64,000 nucleotides of DNA, taken from contig NZ_FPJE01000010.1 of assembly GCF_900119185.1 (NCBI RefSeq), positions 1 to 64,000 on the forward strand. Direction: 5' to 3'. The stretch comes from Sinomicrobium oceani. GTDB taxonomy: Bacteria; Bacteroidota; Bacteroidia; Flavobacteriales; Flavobacteriaceae. Positions 36,237-45,767 of this stretch are shown in pieces (positions within the stretch are counted from its first letter, which is position 1; each line of letters opens with the position of its first letter). Below the pieces are notes generated by a model. It was given only the letters and a program-made list of their open reading frames with translations. It did no database searches and was not told the DNA's origin. The position numbers and the translations under genes were made by a program.

Positions 36237-36950
36237 ATGCTGGATTTAAAAAGAGAGAATTTAACAGACACGCAGGAAGCGTTTATGACCGATGAGGAGC
36301 TTATTATCAACAAGGTAAAAGACCTGATCACTTCGCGGCAGCTCGAACCGGGAGACCGGTTACCTTCGGAGCGTAAGCTGTCGGAAAAATTTAACGTTAG
36401 CCGCAGCCAGGTACGGTCGGCCATACAGAAGCTGGAGTTTTACGGTTTGCTGAAAACATTACCGAAAAGTGGTACCGTAGTTTCCAACCTCGGGGTCACG
36501 GCGCTGAACGGGATGATGCGCGATATACTGAAATTGCAGCGACCCGATTTTAAATCGCTGGTAGAAACGCGGATCATGCTTGAAAAAAATGCGGTCTGGC
36601 TGGCAGCGCAACGCAGGAGCGACGAAGATCTCCGGCACATGGAGGAAGCTTTGAAAGCTTTTGAGAACAAGTTGCTCACCGGGGAGAGTGCCGTAGAAGA
36701 AGATATGATGTTCCACCTGAAACTGGTGGAAGCCAGTAATAACAGTGTGATGCACTCCTTGGTGCTCATTATTGTTCCGGAGATTATTACCTACTTTATG
36801 AGCAATAAAATATGTAGCCATGTAGAAGCCCGGAAATTGATCAGGGAACACCAGGAGATCTTCGATGCCATACAGGCCCAGGATGCTGAAGGAGCCGAAA
36901 AAGCGATCGATCTCCATTTTGCGGACCTGAAAAATTATTGTTACAGTTAA
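36237..36950 (+). CDS. GntR-family (FadR/FCD type) regulator of the alginate locus
   Basis: This 237-residue protein has a winged-helix GntR domain at the N terminus (LEPGDRLPSERKLSEKFNVSRSQVRSAIQKL, in parts about 38-70). A helical FCD ligand domain follows, with His residues placed as metal ligands (MMFHLKLVEAS, LIREHQEIFDAI, DLHFADL). A GntR regulator, AusR, is described for alginate use in Zobellia, and this gene has the same position in front of the SusC gene. The ligand is probably a DEH- or KDG-type product of alginate breakdown (inference). It has its own promoter, operators and terminator. Confidence 0.9.
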   Translation: MLDLKRENLTDTQEAFMTDEELIINKVKDLITSRQLEPGDRLPSERKLSEKFNVSRSQVRSAIQKLEFYGLLKTLPKSGTVVSNLGVTALNGMMRDILKLQRPDFKSLVETRIMLEKNAVWLAAQRRSDEDLRHMEEALKAFENKLLTGESAVEEDMMFHLKLVEASNNSVMHSLVLIIVPEIITYFMSNKICSHVEARKLIREHQEIFDAIQAQDAEGAEKAIDLHFADLKNYCYS

Positions 36951-36984
36951 CCCCGAAAAGAACAGTGAGTATGAAGTAAAAAAT

Positions 36985-37016
36985 AAAAAAGGATGAGCTG
37001 CCTACTCATCCTTTTT
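36985..37016 (+). terminator. Rho-independent terminator of the GntR gene
   Basis: AAAAAGGATGAG pairs with CTCATCCTTTTT around a seven-base loop. It separates the regulator transcript from the SusC operon. Confidence 0.88.
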
Positions 37017-37194
37017 AAAAAAAACTTCTTGTGTCAGAAGAATAATAATAGTGCTGATATTAAGTACTACTACCATTTGCAAAATTAAGGAAAAGATTAT
37101 TTTAACAAAATGATCTGCTTCATAATTATCTGTTTTGCAATGGAAATGTGCTTAATAGGCAGTAAGCCAGAACCATTCAAAACCAAACTAAATT

Positions 37195-40100
37195 ATGAAA
37201 GCCAGATTTTGTATGCTCCTCTTTTTTGTGAGTATAAACTTCCTGTACGCACAGGATTCCTTTACACTTACCGGCAAAGTAATCTCTGCTACAGACGGAC
37301 TCCCTGTTATTGGCGCCAATATTATTGTCGTGAATGCTTCGAGGGGAACGACCTCCGATTTCGACGGAAATTTTTCATTATCAGTTTCCGAAAAAGATGT
37401 GCTCACCATATCTTATGTGGGCTATGTCTCCGAAAATATTATCGTTACCGATCAGCGTTCGGTGACCGTCAGTCTCCGTGAAGATACCGCCCAGCTCGAT
37501 GAGGTCGTGGTTATTGCCTATGGGACGCAGAAAAAGTCGAGTCTCACCGGTGCGGTAGCCAGTCTCGAAAACAAGAACCTCGACGAGCTGCCTTACAGCA
37601 GGGTCGACCAGTCGTTACAGGGAAAAATTGCGGGGGTACAGATCCAGAATGTATCATCTGAAGTAGGGACTGCTCCGCAGATCAATATTCGTGGACTGAG
37701 TTCTATAAGTGCCAATACGTCTCCGTTGATTGTCGTAGATGGTTTTCCTATTGCGGATGCCCTGGAGTTTATCAATCCCAGCACCATAAAATCCATAGAA
37801 GTACTTAAGGATGCCAGTTCTACGGCCCTTTATGGTTCCAGGGGAGCTAACGGGGTTATCCTGATCACGACGAAGAACGGGAGCCTGCAGCCACGCTATG
37901 TTTTCAAAACGTTCACCGGGTTCAAGAAGGCTTACGAACAGATCGATGTGCTGGATGCTTACCAGTACACCGATATGCTGCTTAGAGAAAGACAATTGGT
38001 GGAAGACTACAATGCTGCGCAAAACGGGACAACGCCGTCCGTACTGACACATTCCGACAGGGAAATGGCACAAAGGATTATCGCAGACCGTACCGGGGGA
38101 ACCGACTGGGCTGCGGAATCCCAGCGCGGAGTAGCACATATCAAAAATTACCAGTTTGACGTTTCCGGGGGAAACAGTAACACCCGTTACTATATTTCCA
38201 CGCAATGGATAGAAGATGAAGGACTGCTGAAAGATAATTTCAATAACCGGTTCAACCTGCAGGGAAGGCTGAGTACCAAACTTTCGGACGACCTGGAGAT
38301 CGGAGTGAATTTCCGGCCCTCTTATTCCCGTATGAGACGGTCTACCGTACCGTTTTCCGATTTTTCGAGGGCATTGCAATGGGGCCCTGTGCGGCATAAC
38401 GACTTCACCGCCGAACTTACCGGCCAGCCGCTGGGATCTTACGCACATCCGCGCCATTTCAACAATACGACCTATAACTATACAGATGAAAACGGGGAGG
38501 AACGGACGTTTACCGTACCGTCACTCTGGGGGTCCAGTAACAACAATCCGATGGCCCGTATGGAAAACGAGGAGCGGATGCAATACGATTACAGGATGGT
38601 CGCCGATGGTTTTACCAACTGGAATATTACAGACGATCTGAAATACCGGGGTTCCGTAGGATTTTATTTCCAGTACCGCGATTACGAACTGTTCCGGAAG
38701 TCTATTGCCAACAGGACAGGGCAATCTCTTGGACTCAATACGACCTATATGCGAAACAGGGTGATCACCGAACACACCTTAAATTATAAGAAGAAACTGG
38801 GTGATCATCGCCTGGATGCATTGCTGGGAACAACGTACGAATATACCGGGATAAAGCGAACAGGGATCAGCGGAACCCAGTTCCCGACCGATCTTATCGA
38901 AACCATTAATGCCGCTACGGTCATCGATGCCGATGACACCTATACCAACAAAGAAGAAATAGGGCTCGTCTCCTTTCTGGCCCGGATGAATTACGAATAT
39001 AAAGGGAAGTACCTGGCATCCGTGGCGGCACGCTATGACGGCTCCTCCCTTTTTGGACCGGAAAACAAATACGGTTTTTTCCCCTCCGCTTCCGTCGGCT
39101 GGAACCTGCATAAAGAAACATTCTGGAAAGATAATGTCCGGTTTATTAACGAATTCAAGATCAGGTCCAGTTTTGGTATGACAGGAAATAACAATATCGA
39201 AAATTATGCCTTTGCCAATTTGCTCTATCCTGCCAATTATTCGTTGGGTGAAAGTGGCGGATCGGTGACTTCGGGGCTTGGCGAGACCTACCCTACATTG
39301 GGAAACCGGGCTATCAGCTGGGAACAGACCTACCAGTATGATACCGGTCTGGATATCAGTTTTTTCAAGAATAAATTGACCCTGACAGGAGATTATTATT
39401 ACTCGATCACCGATAAACTTCTTTTGCAACAGAATGTGTCTTTTATCACCGGTCGTGATAATTACTGGAATAATGTGGGAAAAATTCAGAATCAGGGATT
39501 CGAACTGGCTCTGGCAGCTAACCTCGGGTCGGATAACTTTTCGTGGAACGGAAATGTCAATTTTTCTGCAAACCGCAACAAGCTTATTTCTCTTGGAGGA
39601 GAAGAGCAGTTTATCAACCAGGGCGAACGCAATGAGCAGTATATTTCCCGGGTAGGAGAAGAGGCCATACAGTTTTACGGGTACAAGATGACCGGGATAT
39701 GGCAGAATGCCGAAGAACTGGCTACACTCCCGAGCTCGTCCGAAGATGCAGTAGGAGGGATCCGTGTGGCGGATATCAACGGTGATGGCGTGATCACTGC
39801 CGAAGACCGCACCACGTTGGGAAGCCCGTTCCCCGATTTTACCTGGGGTTTCAGCAATACCTTTACATTCAAGGGGTTCGATCTGTACTTTCTTCTTCAG
39901 GGATCTCACGGGGCCGAAGTGTTCTACGGGGACGGATTTTATACCGAACCCAGGTATCTGCATCGGAATTTTGTAGAAGGACGTTGGTTTAACGAGAATT
40001 TTGCGGCGACCAAACCCCGTGAAAAACTGGGAAGAGACTGGATACTTACCGATTATCTTATCCAGGATGCCTCATACATCTCCCTTCGCGAGGTTATTCT

Positions 40101-40329
40101 CGGATATTCCCTGCCGCAGTCGGTAGTAAATAAGATCCGGCTGGATAAGGTGAGGTTCTTTGTTTCGGGCCAGAACCTTTTATATCTCATGGCAGACGAT
40201 TTCTTCGGAATTAATCCGGAGGCCATGTCTACGAGCGGGGTGTATAACTCACCCCTTATATCGGGGTATCAGCGGGGAGCTTTTCCCGTGCAAAGACAGA
40301 TCACACTGGGACTGGATATTAATTTTTAA
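37195..40329 (+). CDS. SusC-type TonB-dependent receptor for alginate oligosaccharides
   Basis: This 1044-residue protein has a signal peptide ending FLYAQ, and a carboxypeptidase-D-like domain directly follows (GKVISATDGLPVIGANIIVV, about 25-100). There is no STN domain, so unlike the other two SusC proteins here it does not signal to a FecR. Plug-domain marks are LDEVVVIAYGTQKKSSLTGAV, INIRGLSSISANTSPLIVVDGFP and DASSTALYGSRGANGVILITTK. The barrel closes with QRQITLGLDINF. It is the first gene of the alginate operon and is 11 bases before SusD. Substrate assignment rests on the neighbouring lyases. Confidence 0.93.
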   Translation: MKARFCMLLFFVSINFLYAQDSFTLTGKVISATDGLPVIGANIIVVNASRGTTSDFDGNFSLSVSEKDVLTISYVGYVSENIIVTDQRSVTVSLREDTAQLDEVVVIAYGTQKKSSLTGAVASLENKNLDELPYSRVDQSLQGKIAGVQIQNVSSEVGTAPQINIRGLSSISANTSPLIVVDGFPIADALEFINPSTIKSIEVLKDASSTALYGSRGANGVILITTKNGSLQPRYVFKTFTGFKKAYEQIDVLDAYQYTDMLLRERQLVEDYNAAQNGTTPSVLTHSDREMAQRIIADRTGGTDWAAESQRGVAHIKNYQFDVSGGNSNTRYYISTQWIEDEGLLKDNFNNRFNLQGRLSTKLSDDLEIGVNFRPSYSRMRRSTVPFSDFSRALQWGPVRHNDFTAELTGQPLGSYAHPRHFNNTTYNYTDENGEERTFTVPSLWGSSNNNPMARMENEERMQYDYRMVADGFTNWNITDDLKYRGSVGFYFQYRDYELFRKSIANRTGQSLGLNTTYMRNRVITEHTLNYKKKLGDHRLDALLGTTYEYTGIKRTGISGTQFPTDLIETINAATVIDADDTYTNKEEIGLVSFLARMNYEYKGKYLASVAARYDGSSLFGPENKYGFFPSASVGWNLHKETFWKDNVRFINEFKIRSSFGMTGNNNIENYAFANLLYPANYSLGESGGSVTSGLGETYPTLGNRAISWEQTYQYDTGLDISFFKNKLTLTGDYYYSITDKLLLQQNVSFITGRDNYWNNVGKIQNQGFELALAANLGSDNFSWNGNVNFSANRNKLISLGGEEQFINQGERNEQYISRVGEEAIQFYGYKMTGIWQNAEELATLPSSSEDAVGGIRVADINGDGVITAEDRTTLGSPFPDFTWGFSNTFTFKGFDLYFLLQGSHGAEVFYGDGFYTEPRYLHRNFVEGRWFNENFAATKPREKLGRDWILTDYLIQDASYISLREVILGYSLPQSVVNKIRLDKVRFFVSGQNLLYLMADDFFGINPEAMSTSGVYNSPLISGYQRGAFPVQRQITLGLDINF

Positions 40330-40340
40330 AAACGAGGGAC

Positions 40341-41837
40341 ATGAAAAGAAACAGTATTTATACCCGTATGGTCAGCCTGATCAGCCTTTCGGCAGCTTTC
40401 TGGTTTATTTCCTGCGACAAAGAACTGGACCTGAATCCGATATCCGAGATCAGTGCCGACGAATTTTATAAAGATGCCGAAGAGATCAATCTTGCTGTTG
40501 TAGGAATTTACAACGGCATGTATGACGTTCTCGATAAGGAGTGGATTGTTACCGAGCTTCGTTCGGACAATACGTATATGAGCCCCAGAAACAGTGAAAC
40601 TGCCAATGTGCCCTTCCGGCAGGTCGATCGTTTTGTGCTCACCTCACAAAATATTCACGTGGAAGATTACTGGAGGGCCTGCTACCGGGTCATCTCCCTG
40701 GCTAATAATGTCATTAACCAGATCGATGTGGTAGATGACCCCGAACTTGCGGCACATTACGAGGCAGAAGCCCGTTTTTTCCGGGCACATATGTATTTCA
40801 ATCTCGTACGGCTTTGGGGTGGTGTTTTTATCGTAGATCACCCGGTGTCCGGTGCCGAGGCCAAAACAATGGACAGGAGTACCCCGCAGGAAGTTTATGA
40901 CTTTCTGCTGGAAGACCTGCGCTTTGCAGCCGAGAACCTGCCGGCTACTGCCACCGGTGCTGCATTGGGAAGACTCACTGCATGGGCGGCCAAAACGGAG
41001 CTTGGAAAAGCGCTGCTCACCCTCGGGGGAACGGCAAATATCAACAGTGCCATTACCGAACTGTCCGATGTGGTATATAACAGCCCGTTTTCATATCTCG
41101 ATGATTATGCCCTGGTATTCGATACATCCAACGAATACAATAATGAGATCCTGTATGCCGTAAGGTACCAGACGGGAAGCGTAGGGCTGGGTGCGCCCTT
41201 TGCCAACTATTTTGCCCCGATGCAAAGCGACGATTTTGTAGTACGCGGTAACGGGGACGAACTCAATGTTCCGGCAACGAGTATGTCGGAATCCTATATG
41301 GCAGGGGATGAGCGCAAAGCAGTGTCAATGGCCGATACCTGGATAGGATATAATGGCATCGTAAACCAGAGCAAACACATCACGAAGTACAATTCGGAGT
41401 TTGCCACGGTAGATGATGCGGGCAACGACTGGCCGGTCATCCGTTTTACCGATGCGATGCTCCTGCTTGCCGAAGCCATTAACGAGATCAGCGGTCCGAC
41501 GCCAGAAGCCGTGGAATTGCTCAACAAAGTTCATGAGCGTGCCGGATTGGTCGCATATGAAGACAGTGAAGTGGGAAGTTATTTCGATTTTAAACTCACT
41601 CTTGAAACAGAGCGGAAACTGGAGTTTGCTTTTGAGAATCAAAGATGGTTCGACCTGCTGCGTACCGGGAGAGCCGTGACCGTGATGAATACCCATTTCG
41701 CAACCGAAGATCAGTATAACGATCCGGACAGACCGCAGTTCAATACCAATCCTATAGAAGAATACCAGCTCCTACTGCCTATTCCGCAGTACGAAATAGA
41801 CCTGAATCCTTCCATAGCCCAAAATATCGGATACTGA
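40341..41837 (+). CDS. SusD-type alginate-binding surface lipoprotein
   Basis: This 498-residue lipoprotein has lipobox FISC (Cys25). It is a full SusD/RagB protein: N-terminal LNPISEISADEFYKDAEEINLAVVGIYNGMY, TPR helices (HYEAEARFFRAHMYFNLVRLWGG) and C-terminal LETERKLEFAFENQRWFDLLRTG. The end also has YQLLLPIPQYEIDLNPSIAQN. It caps the SusC channel and binds alginate chains on the cell surface. Its stop is one base before the PL6 gene, so the two are translationally close. Confidence 0.93.
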   Translation: MKRNSIYTRMVSLISLSAAFWFISCDKELDLNPISEISADEFYKDAEEINLAVVGIYNGMYDVLDKEWIVTELRSDNTYMSPRNSETANVPFRQVDRFVLTSQNIHVEDYWRACYRVISLANNVINQIDVVDDPELAAHYEAEARFFRAHMYFNLVRLWGGVFIVDHPVSGAEAKTMDRSTPQEVYDFLLEDLRFAAENLPATATGAALGRLTAWAAKTELGKALLTLGGTANINSAITELSDVVYNSPFSYLDDYALVFDTSNEYNNEILYAVRYQTGSVGLGAPFANYFAPMQSDDFVVRGNGDELNVPATSMSESYMAGDERKAVSMADTWIGYNGIVNQSKHITKYNSEFATVDDAGNDWPVIRFTDAMLLLAEAINEISGPTPEAVELLNKVHERAGLVAYEDSEVGSYFDFKLTLETERKLEFAFENQRWFDLLRTGRAVTVMNTHFATEDQYNDPDRPQFNTNPIEEYQLLLPIPQYEIDLNPSIAQNIGY

Positions 41838-41838
41838 T

Positions 41839-44241
41839 ATGAAACATATATACCTGTGCCTTTGGTCTACACTGCTGGTTCAGTGTCTGCACGCACAACA
41901 TCATATCGTAAGTACGGCTGAAGCACTGAACAAGGCCTTGAAAGAAGCCACTCCCGGAGATACGGTAGTCATGGCCGACAAAGTATGGACCGACACGGAA
42001 ATCCGGTTTTATGCGGAAGGAGCCCCCGGCAAACATATCGTACTGAAAGCAGAGACTCCCGGAGGTGTAATCCTCAACGGAACATCAAGGCTTATTATGG
42101 CCGGGAAATACCTTCATACGGAGGGACTATGGTTCCGGGAAGGAAATACGGAGGGGAAGCCCGTAATTACCTTCCGGAAAAATAAAGAGGAGCCTGCTTT
42201 TTATTCCAGGGTGACCAATTGTGCCGTAACAGATTATAATCCCGACGATCGCTCCCTGCAGTATCAGTGGGTCGAACTCTGGGGACAGCACAACCGGGTG
42301 GATCACTGTACGTTTTCCGGTAAGACCAATCAGGGGCCGGTGCTCATTGTAGGACTGAAAGACAATAAGATAAATCTGGAAAATCATCATCGTATCGATA
42401 ATAATCTGTTTGGTCATCGCCCGCCTCTCGGGGCTAATGGCGGAGAAACGATACGAGTCGGAACAAGCCATACCTCTCTGGAATCTTCCCGGACGGTAGT
42501 GGAAGAAAACCTGTTTGAACGTTGCAACGGGGAGGTGGAGATCATTTCCAACAAGTCCTGTGACAATATGTATCGCAATAATCTCTTTATCGAGAGTGAG
42601 GGGGGGCTGGTATTGCGACATGGCAACCGTTGCCTTGTGGAAGGGAATATCTTTCTCGGAAACCGTAAACCCCATACCGGAGGGATCCGGGTCATTAACG
42701 AAGGGCATATCGTACAGAATAACCTGCTTGCCGGGCTGACGGGAGATGGTTTCCGCTCACCGCTCGTCATTATGAACGGTGTGCCCGACGGACCGCTGAA
42801 CCGATATAACCAGGTGAAGGATGTTACGATACAGCATAACACCTTTATAAACTGCGCTCCGCTGGAATTAGGTGCGGGAAGTGACGAAGAGCGCACATCG
42901 ACCCCGGTAAATACGATCTTTGCCAATAACCTGTTTTATACCGAAAACAGTGAAAATATATTTCGTGTACTCGACGATATATCCGGAATATGCTTTTCCG
43001 GGAACAAAGTCCAGGGGCCTGCTGAAATATCCGTAAAAGGGGTAGACCCTGTGGAATTATCATGGAAAAACCTTGAAGTATACCCCATTCCGTTAAGCGA
43101 TTCACTGTTGGTGGCAGAACCTTCTGCACGGCCTGTACGAACAGATATTACCGGAACGGTTCGCACCCGAACCCGGGCAGGAGCCGTGATCCCGGGTAAC
43201 GAAAAAGTTCCTTTGGCTTTGCGGATACGTCCGGGAGTAACATGGATGCCCGAAAAAAAGCCGGATACGCCGGACGCAGAAGTTCCAGAAGCGTTAAAAG
43301 TCGTGAAGGTCGCCCCCGGACGGAATACGCTGGAAAAAGCGGTTAAAAAAGCGGGAGATCATACCGTATTGCAACTGGAAAAAGGAATTTACGAGATAGA
43401 TAAGGGCATGGCGGTAACGGACAAAATCACGATCAGGGGTACAGGCAGTTCCGAAACGGTCATACGACCGGCAAAAGGAAGTACGCCCGATTATTTCTTT
43501 CGCGTAGCACACGGAAAAGCATTGACCCTAAAGGGTGTAGCACTCGATGCGGGAAAGGAAGCGCCTGTGAAATACGGGATTATCTCCCCGACAGTACCCG
43601 GATCGCTGGCCTATCGCCTGATTATTGATGACGTTTACTTTCATGGTTTTACCCAAAAAACAGGTGCCATATTCAAAGCCTATAAAGGCACGTTTGCCGA
43701 TACGATACGCATTACAAACAGTCGCCTGGAAAACAGTCAACGGGGGCTCAACCTGAGTTATGAAAAAGATGATAAAGGCAAATATAACGCAGCGGTTATT
43801 GCTATAAGAAATACACTGTTCAAAAATCTCGGACAATTTGCGATCTACTATTATCGCGGAGGAAACGATGAGTCTACCGTAGGCGGACAGCTGGACATAG
43901 ATCATTGTGTGTTTTACAACGTGGATAATCATGAAAAAGGCAGGATGCTGCGCACCAGGGGAATCGTCTATGTAAACCTGTCCAATTCCGTTATTGCCGG
44001 GAGTCCGGACATCAGGCATCCCGCAGTATTACAGGGACCCAAAAACAGGATGACCAACATGCTGATATACAAGTCCGGAACCGTTAAACTTACGGGGGGA
44101 GCGGTGTCGGGAACAATCCTTCACAGTGATCCCTTATGGAAAGACACCCTCAATTTCGATCCCGGAGAAGGATCCCCTCTGAAAAATGCGGGAACTGATA
44201 AAACCGATATAGGACTGCTCGGAAATAAAGATCTCAGGTAA
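41839..44241 (+). CDS. Family PL6 alginate lyase, two-domain type
   Basis: This 800-residue protein has a signal peptide ending LHAQ. The N-terminal right-handed beta helix (about 22-390) has the PL6 core. The Ca-binding NGEVEIISNKS segment contains probable catalytic Lys239, and LVLRHGNR contains probable Arg260, matching the Lys/Arg pair known for AlyGC-type enzymes. A second beta-helix domain (about 480-795) corresponds to the C-terminal domain of long PL6 members. The enzyme cleaves alginate by beta-elimination; endo or exo mode is not readable. No lipobox is seen, so it is periplasmic or secreted. Confidence 0.92.
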   Translation: MKHIYLCLWSTLLVQCLHAQHHIVSTAEALNKALKEATPGDTVVMADKVWTDTEIRFYAEGAPGKHIVLKAETPGGVILNGTSRLIMAGKYLHTEGLWFREGNTEGKPVITFRKNKEEPAFYSRVTNCAVTDYNPDDRSLQYQWVELWGQHNRVDHCTFSGKTNQGPVLIVGLKDNKINLENHHRIDNNLFGHRPPLGANGGETIRVGTSHTSLESSRTVVEENLFERCNGEVEIISNKSCDNMYRNNLFIESEGGLVLRHGNRCLVEGNIFLGNRKPHTGGIRVINEGHIVQNNLLAGLTGDGFRSPLVIMNGVPDGPLNRYNQVKDVTIQHNTFINCAPLELGAGSDEERTSTPVNTIFANNLFYTENSENIFRVLDDISGICFSGNKVQGPAEISVKGVDPVELSWKNLEVYPIPLSDSLLVAEPSARPVRTDITGTVRTRTRAGAVIPGNEKVPLALRIRPGVTWMPEKKPDTPDAEVPEALKVVKVAPGRNTLEKAVKKAGDHTVLQLEKGIYEIDKGMAVTDKITIRGTGSSETVIRPAKGSTPDYFFRVAHGKALTLKGVALDAGKEAPVKYGIISPTVPGSLAYRLIIDDVYFHGFTQKTGAIFKAYKGTFADTIRITNSRLENSQRGLNLSYEKDDKGKYNAAVIAIRNTLFKNLGQFAIYYYRGGNDESTVGGQLDIDHCVFYNVDNHEKGRMLRTRGIVYVNLSNSVIAGSPDIRHPAVLQGPKNRMTNMLIYKSGTVKLTGGAVSGTILHSDPLWKDTLNFDPGEGSPLKNAGTDKTDIGLLGNKDLR

Positions 44242-44306
44242 CATCATGAAAAGAACAGTCCGGAATTTATACAAAAAAGAGAAAACTAACTAAAACACCA
44301 ATAGTT

Positions 44307-45755
44307 ATGAAACTACAATCAAAGACCTTTATCAGGATGTGCTACGCATTTGCTGTCCTGATCTGTCTGGCGGCATGTGATGCCGATACGGAAGTAGACC
44401 AGACCGTGGATGAGATACTTTCTGCACAACCTGCCATAACTTCTTTCAGTCCTGCTTCCGCAGATATCCGCTCCAGGGTTATCGTTAAGGGGACATACCT
44501 GAACTTTGCAGGAAAAGCGTATATCGGCGATACCGAATGTCAGATCACCCAACGGGTAAACGGGGAAACGCTGGAGATCGAAGTAGCTCCGGAAGCAAAG
44601 ACCGGGACATTGAGAATTACGACTTCGGCGGGAAAAGAAGCTATGTCCACAGAAACACTAACTGTCACCTATCCGGAACCTCAGGTACGTTCGGCATTTC
44701 CACAGGGAGGTATGGTCAATGAAAATATAGTTATCGAAGGAACCGATCTTCAGACGGTAAACCGTATTACTTTCGGCGATACGGAAGCAATCATCCAGTT
44801 CAGGGAAGCACAGGCCCTTGTCGTTTCCATACCTAATAACGAAGGTACGGGCCTGCCCGTAAACATGTATTACAATACGGCTTCCGGAGAGACTGCCTTA
44901 TCACTTAGCCAAGACTTTGTCATTACCATCCCTACACCGGTTATCGACAACTGGCCGCAATTGATGAGCAGGGACAATGAAGTGTTTATAACCGGTGAAG
45001 ATCTCAATCTCATTACCGGGATCAGCATAGGGGGAGAGGATGTTACGATCAATACCTCTTCTGCAACATCACTGAGTTTTAACGTTCCGGCCGGGGTGTC
45101 TACAGGATACCGGGATATTACCGTGAACTACGGTACCGACAAACAGATCGTAGAAGAAGGGATTCCGTATATCAACGGACAATACGAAAAATATATAGAG
45201 TTCGACAGCGATCCCGAAACCGTTTTTGTTATCGATCAGAGCAAAGATCCGGGGGCTGTACAGCAACTCAACGGCAATGTGGAGCAACCTCCCTTCCCGG
45301 GAACATCGTATTACAATTTACAGATGAACACCGGTACGGGAAGTACGATAGCCCGTATGAGATTACATAACGAAACAGCCAACGATACCTGGCAGCAGAT
45401 CCTCGATGCCGGTAATTACGGCGATAATCCTGTACTGCACTTCTGGATGAATACCGAAGATACGTCTCCGATCCTCAAATTGTATATCGGCGGTACGTCT
45501 AACGCCAACCGCAGGGAATTGTCCGGAGATCATACCCATACAGGCGGCTCCTGGAAGCTGTTTGCCGTAAGGCTGAAAGACTTTATTCCGGGACTTACCT
45601 CGGTAGGCTCGGCCTTCGAAGTACGGTTCAATACGGGATCAGGGGCAGCAGTTTTCCCGGTAATCGTCAATATGGACTGGATTATTGTCACGGATAAGGT
45701 ACTCACTGAGTTCGGGGCCGAAGATGTCACCGATCAGTTCAAACCTGCCGGATAA
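44307..45755 (+). CDS. IPT/TIG-domain surface glycan-binding lipoprotein
   Basis: This 482-residue lipoprotein has lipobox LAAC (Cys24). Three immunoglobulin-like IPT/TIG repeats are visible by their starts PAITSFSPASADIRSRVIVKG, PQVRSAFPQGGMVNENIVIEG (split here) and PVIDNWPQLMSRDNEVFITG. A C-terminal beta-sandwich domain (about 295-470) with many Trp/Tyr/Phe residues follows. This layout is that of SGBP/SusE-like proteins that hold polysaccharide at the cell surface. It lies between the PL6 and PL17 lyase genes, so alginate is the expected ligand. Confidence 0.85.
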   Translation: MKLQSKTFIRMCYAFAVLICLAACDADTEVDQTVDEILSAQPAITSFSPASADIRSRVIVKGTYLNFAGKAYIGDTECQITQRVNGETLEIEVAPEAKTGTLRITTSAGKEAMSTETLTVTYPEPQVRSAFPQGGMVNENIVIEGTDLQTVNRITFGDTEAIIQFREAQALVVSIPNNEGTGLPVNMYYNTASGETALSLSQDFVITIPTPVIDNWPQLMSRDNEVFITGEDLNLITGISIGGEDVTINTSSATSLSFNVPAGVSTGYRDITVNYGTDKQIVEEGIPYINGQYEKYIEFDSDPETVFVIDQSKDPGAVQQLNGNVEQPPFPGTSYYNLQMNTGTGSTIARMRLHNETANDTWQQILDAGNYGDNPVLHFWMNTEDTSPILKLYIGGTSNANRRELSGDHTHTGGSWKLFAVRLKDFIPGLTSVGSAFEVRFNTGSGAAVFPVIVNMDWIIVTDKVLTEFGAEDVTDQFKPAG

Positions 45756-45767
45756 CTCTAAAATGAT

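Noticed and set aside
37071-37080. Possible promoter TACCATTTG before the alginate SusC gene
   Set aside because: The spacing inside the -7 element is one base too long and no TTG lies 19-20 bases upstream.
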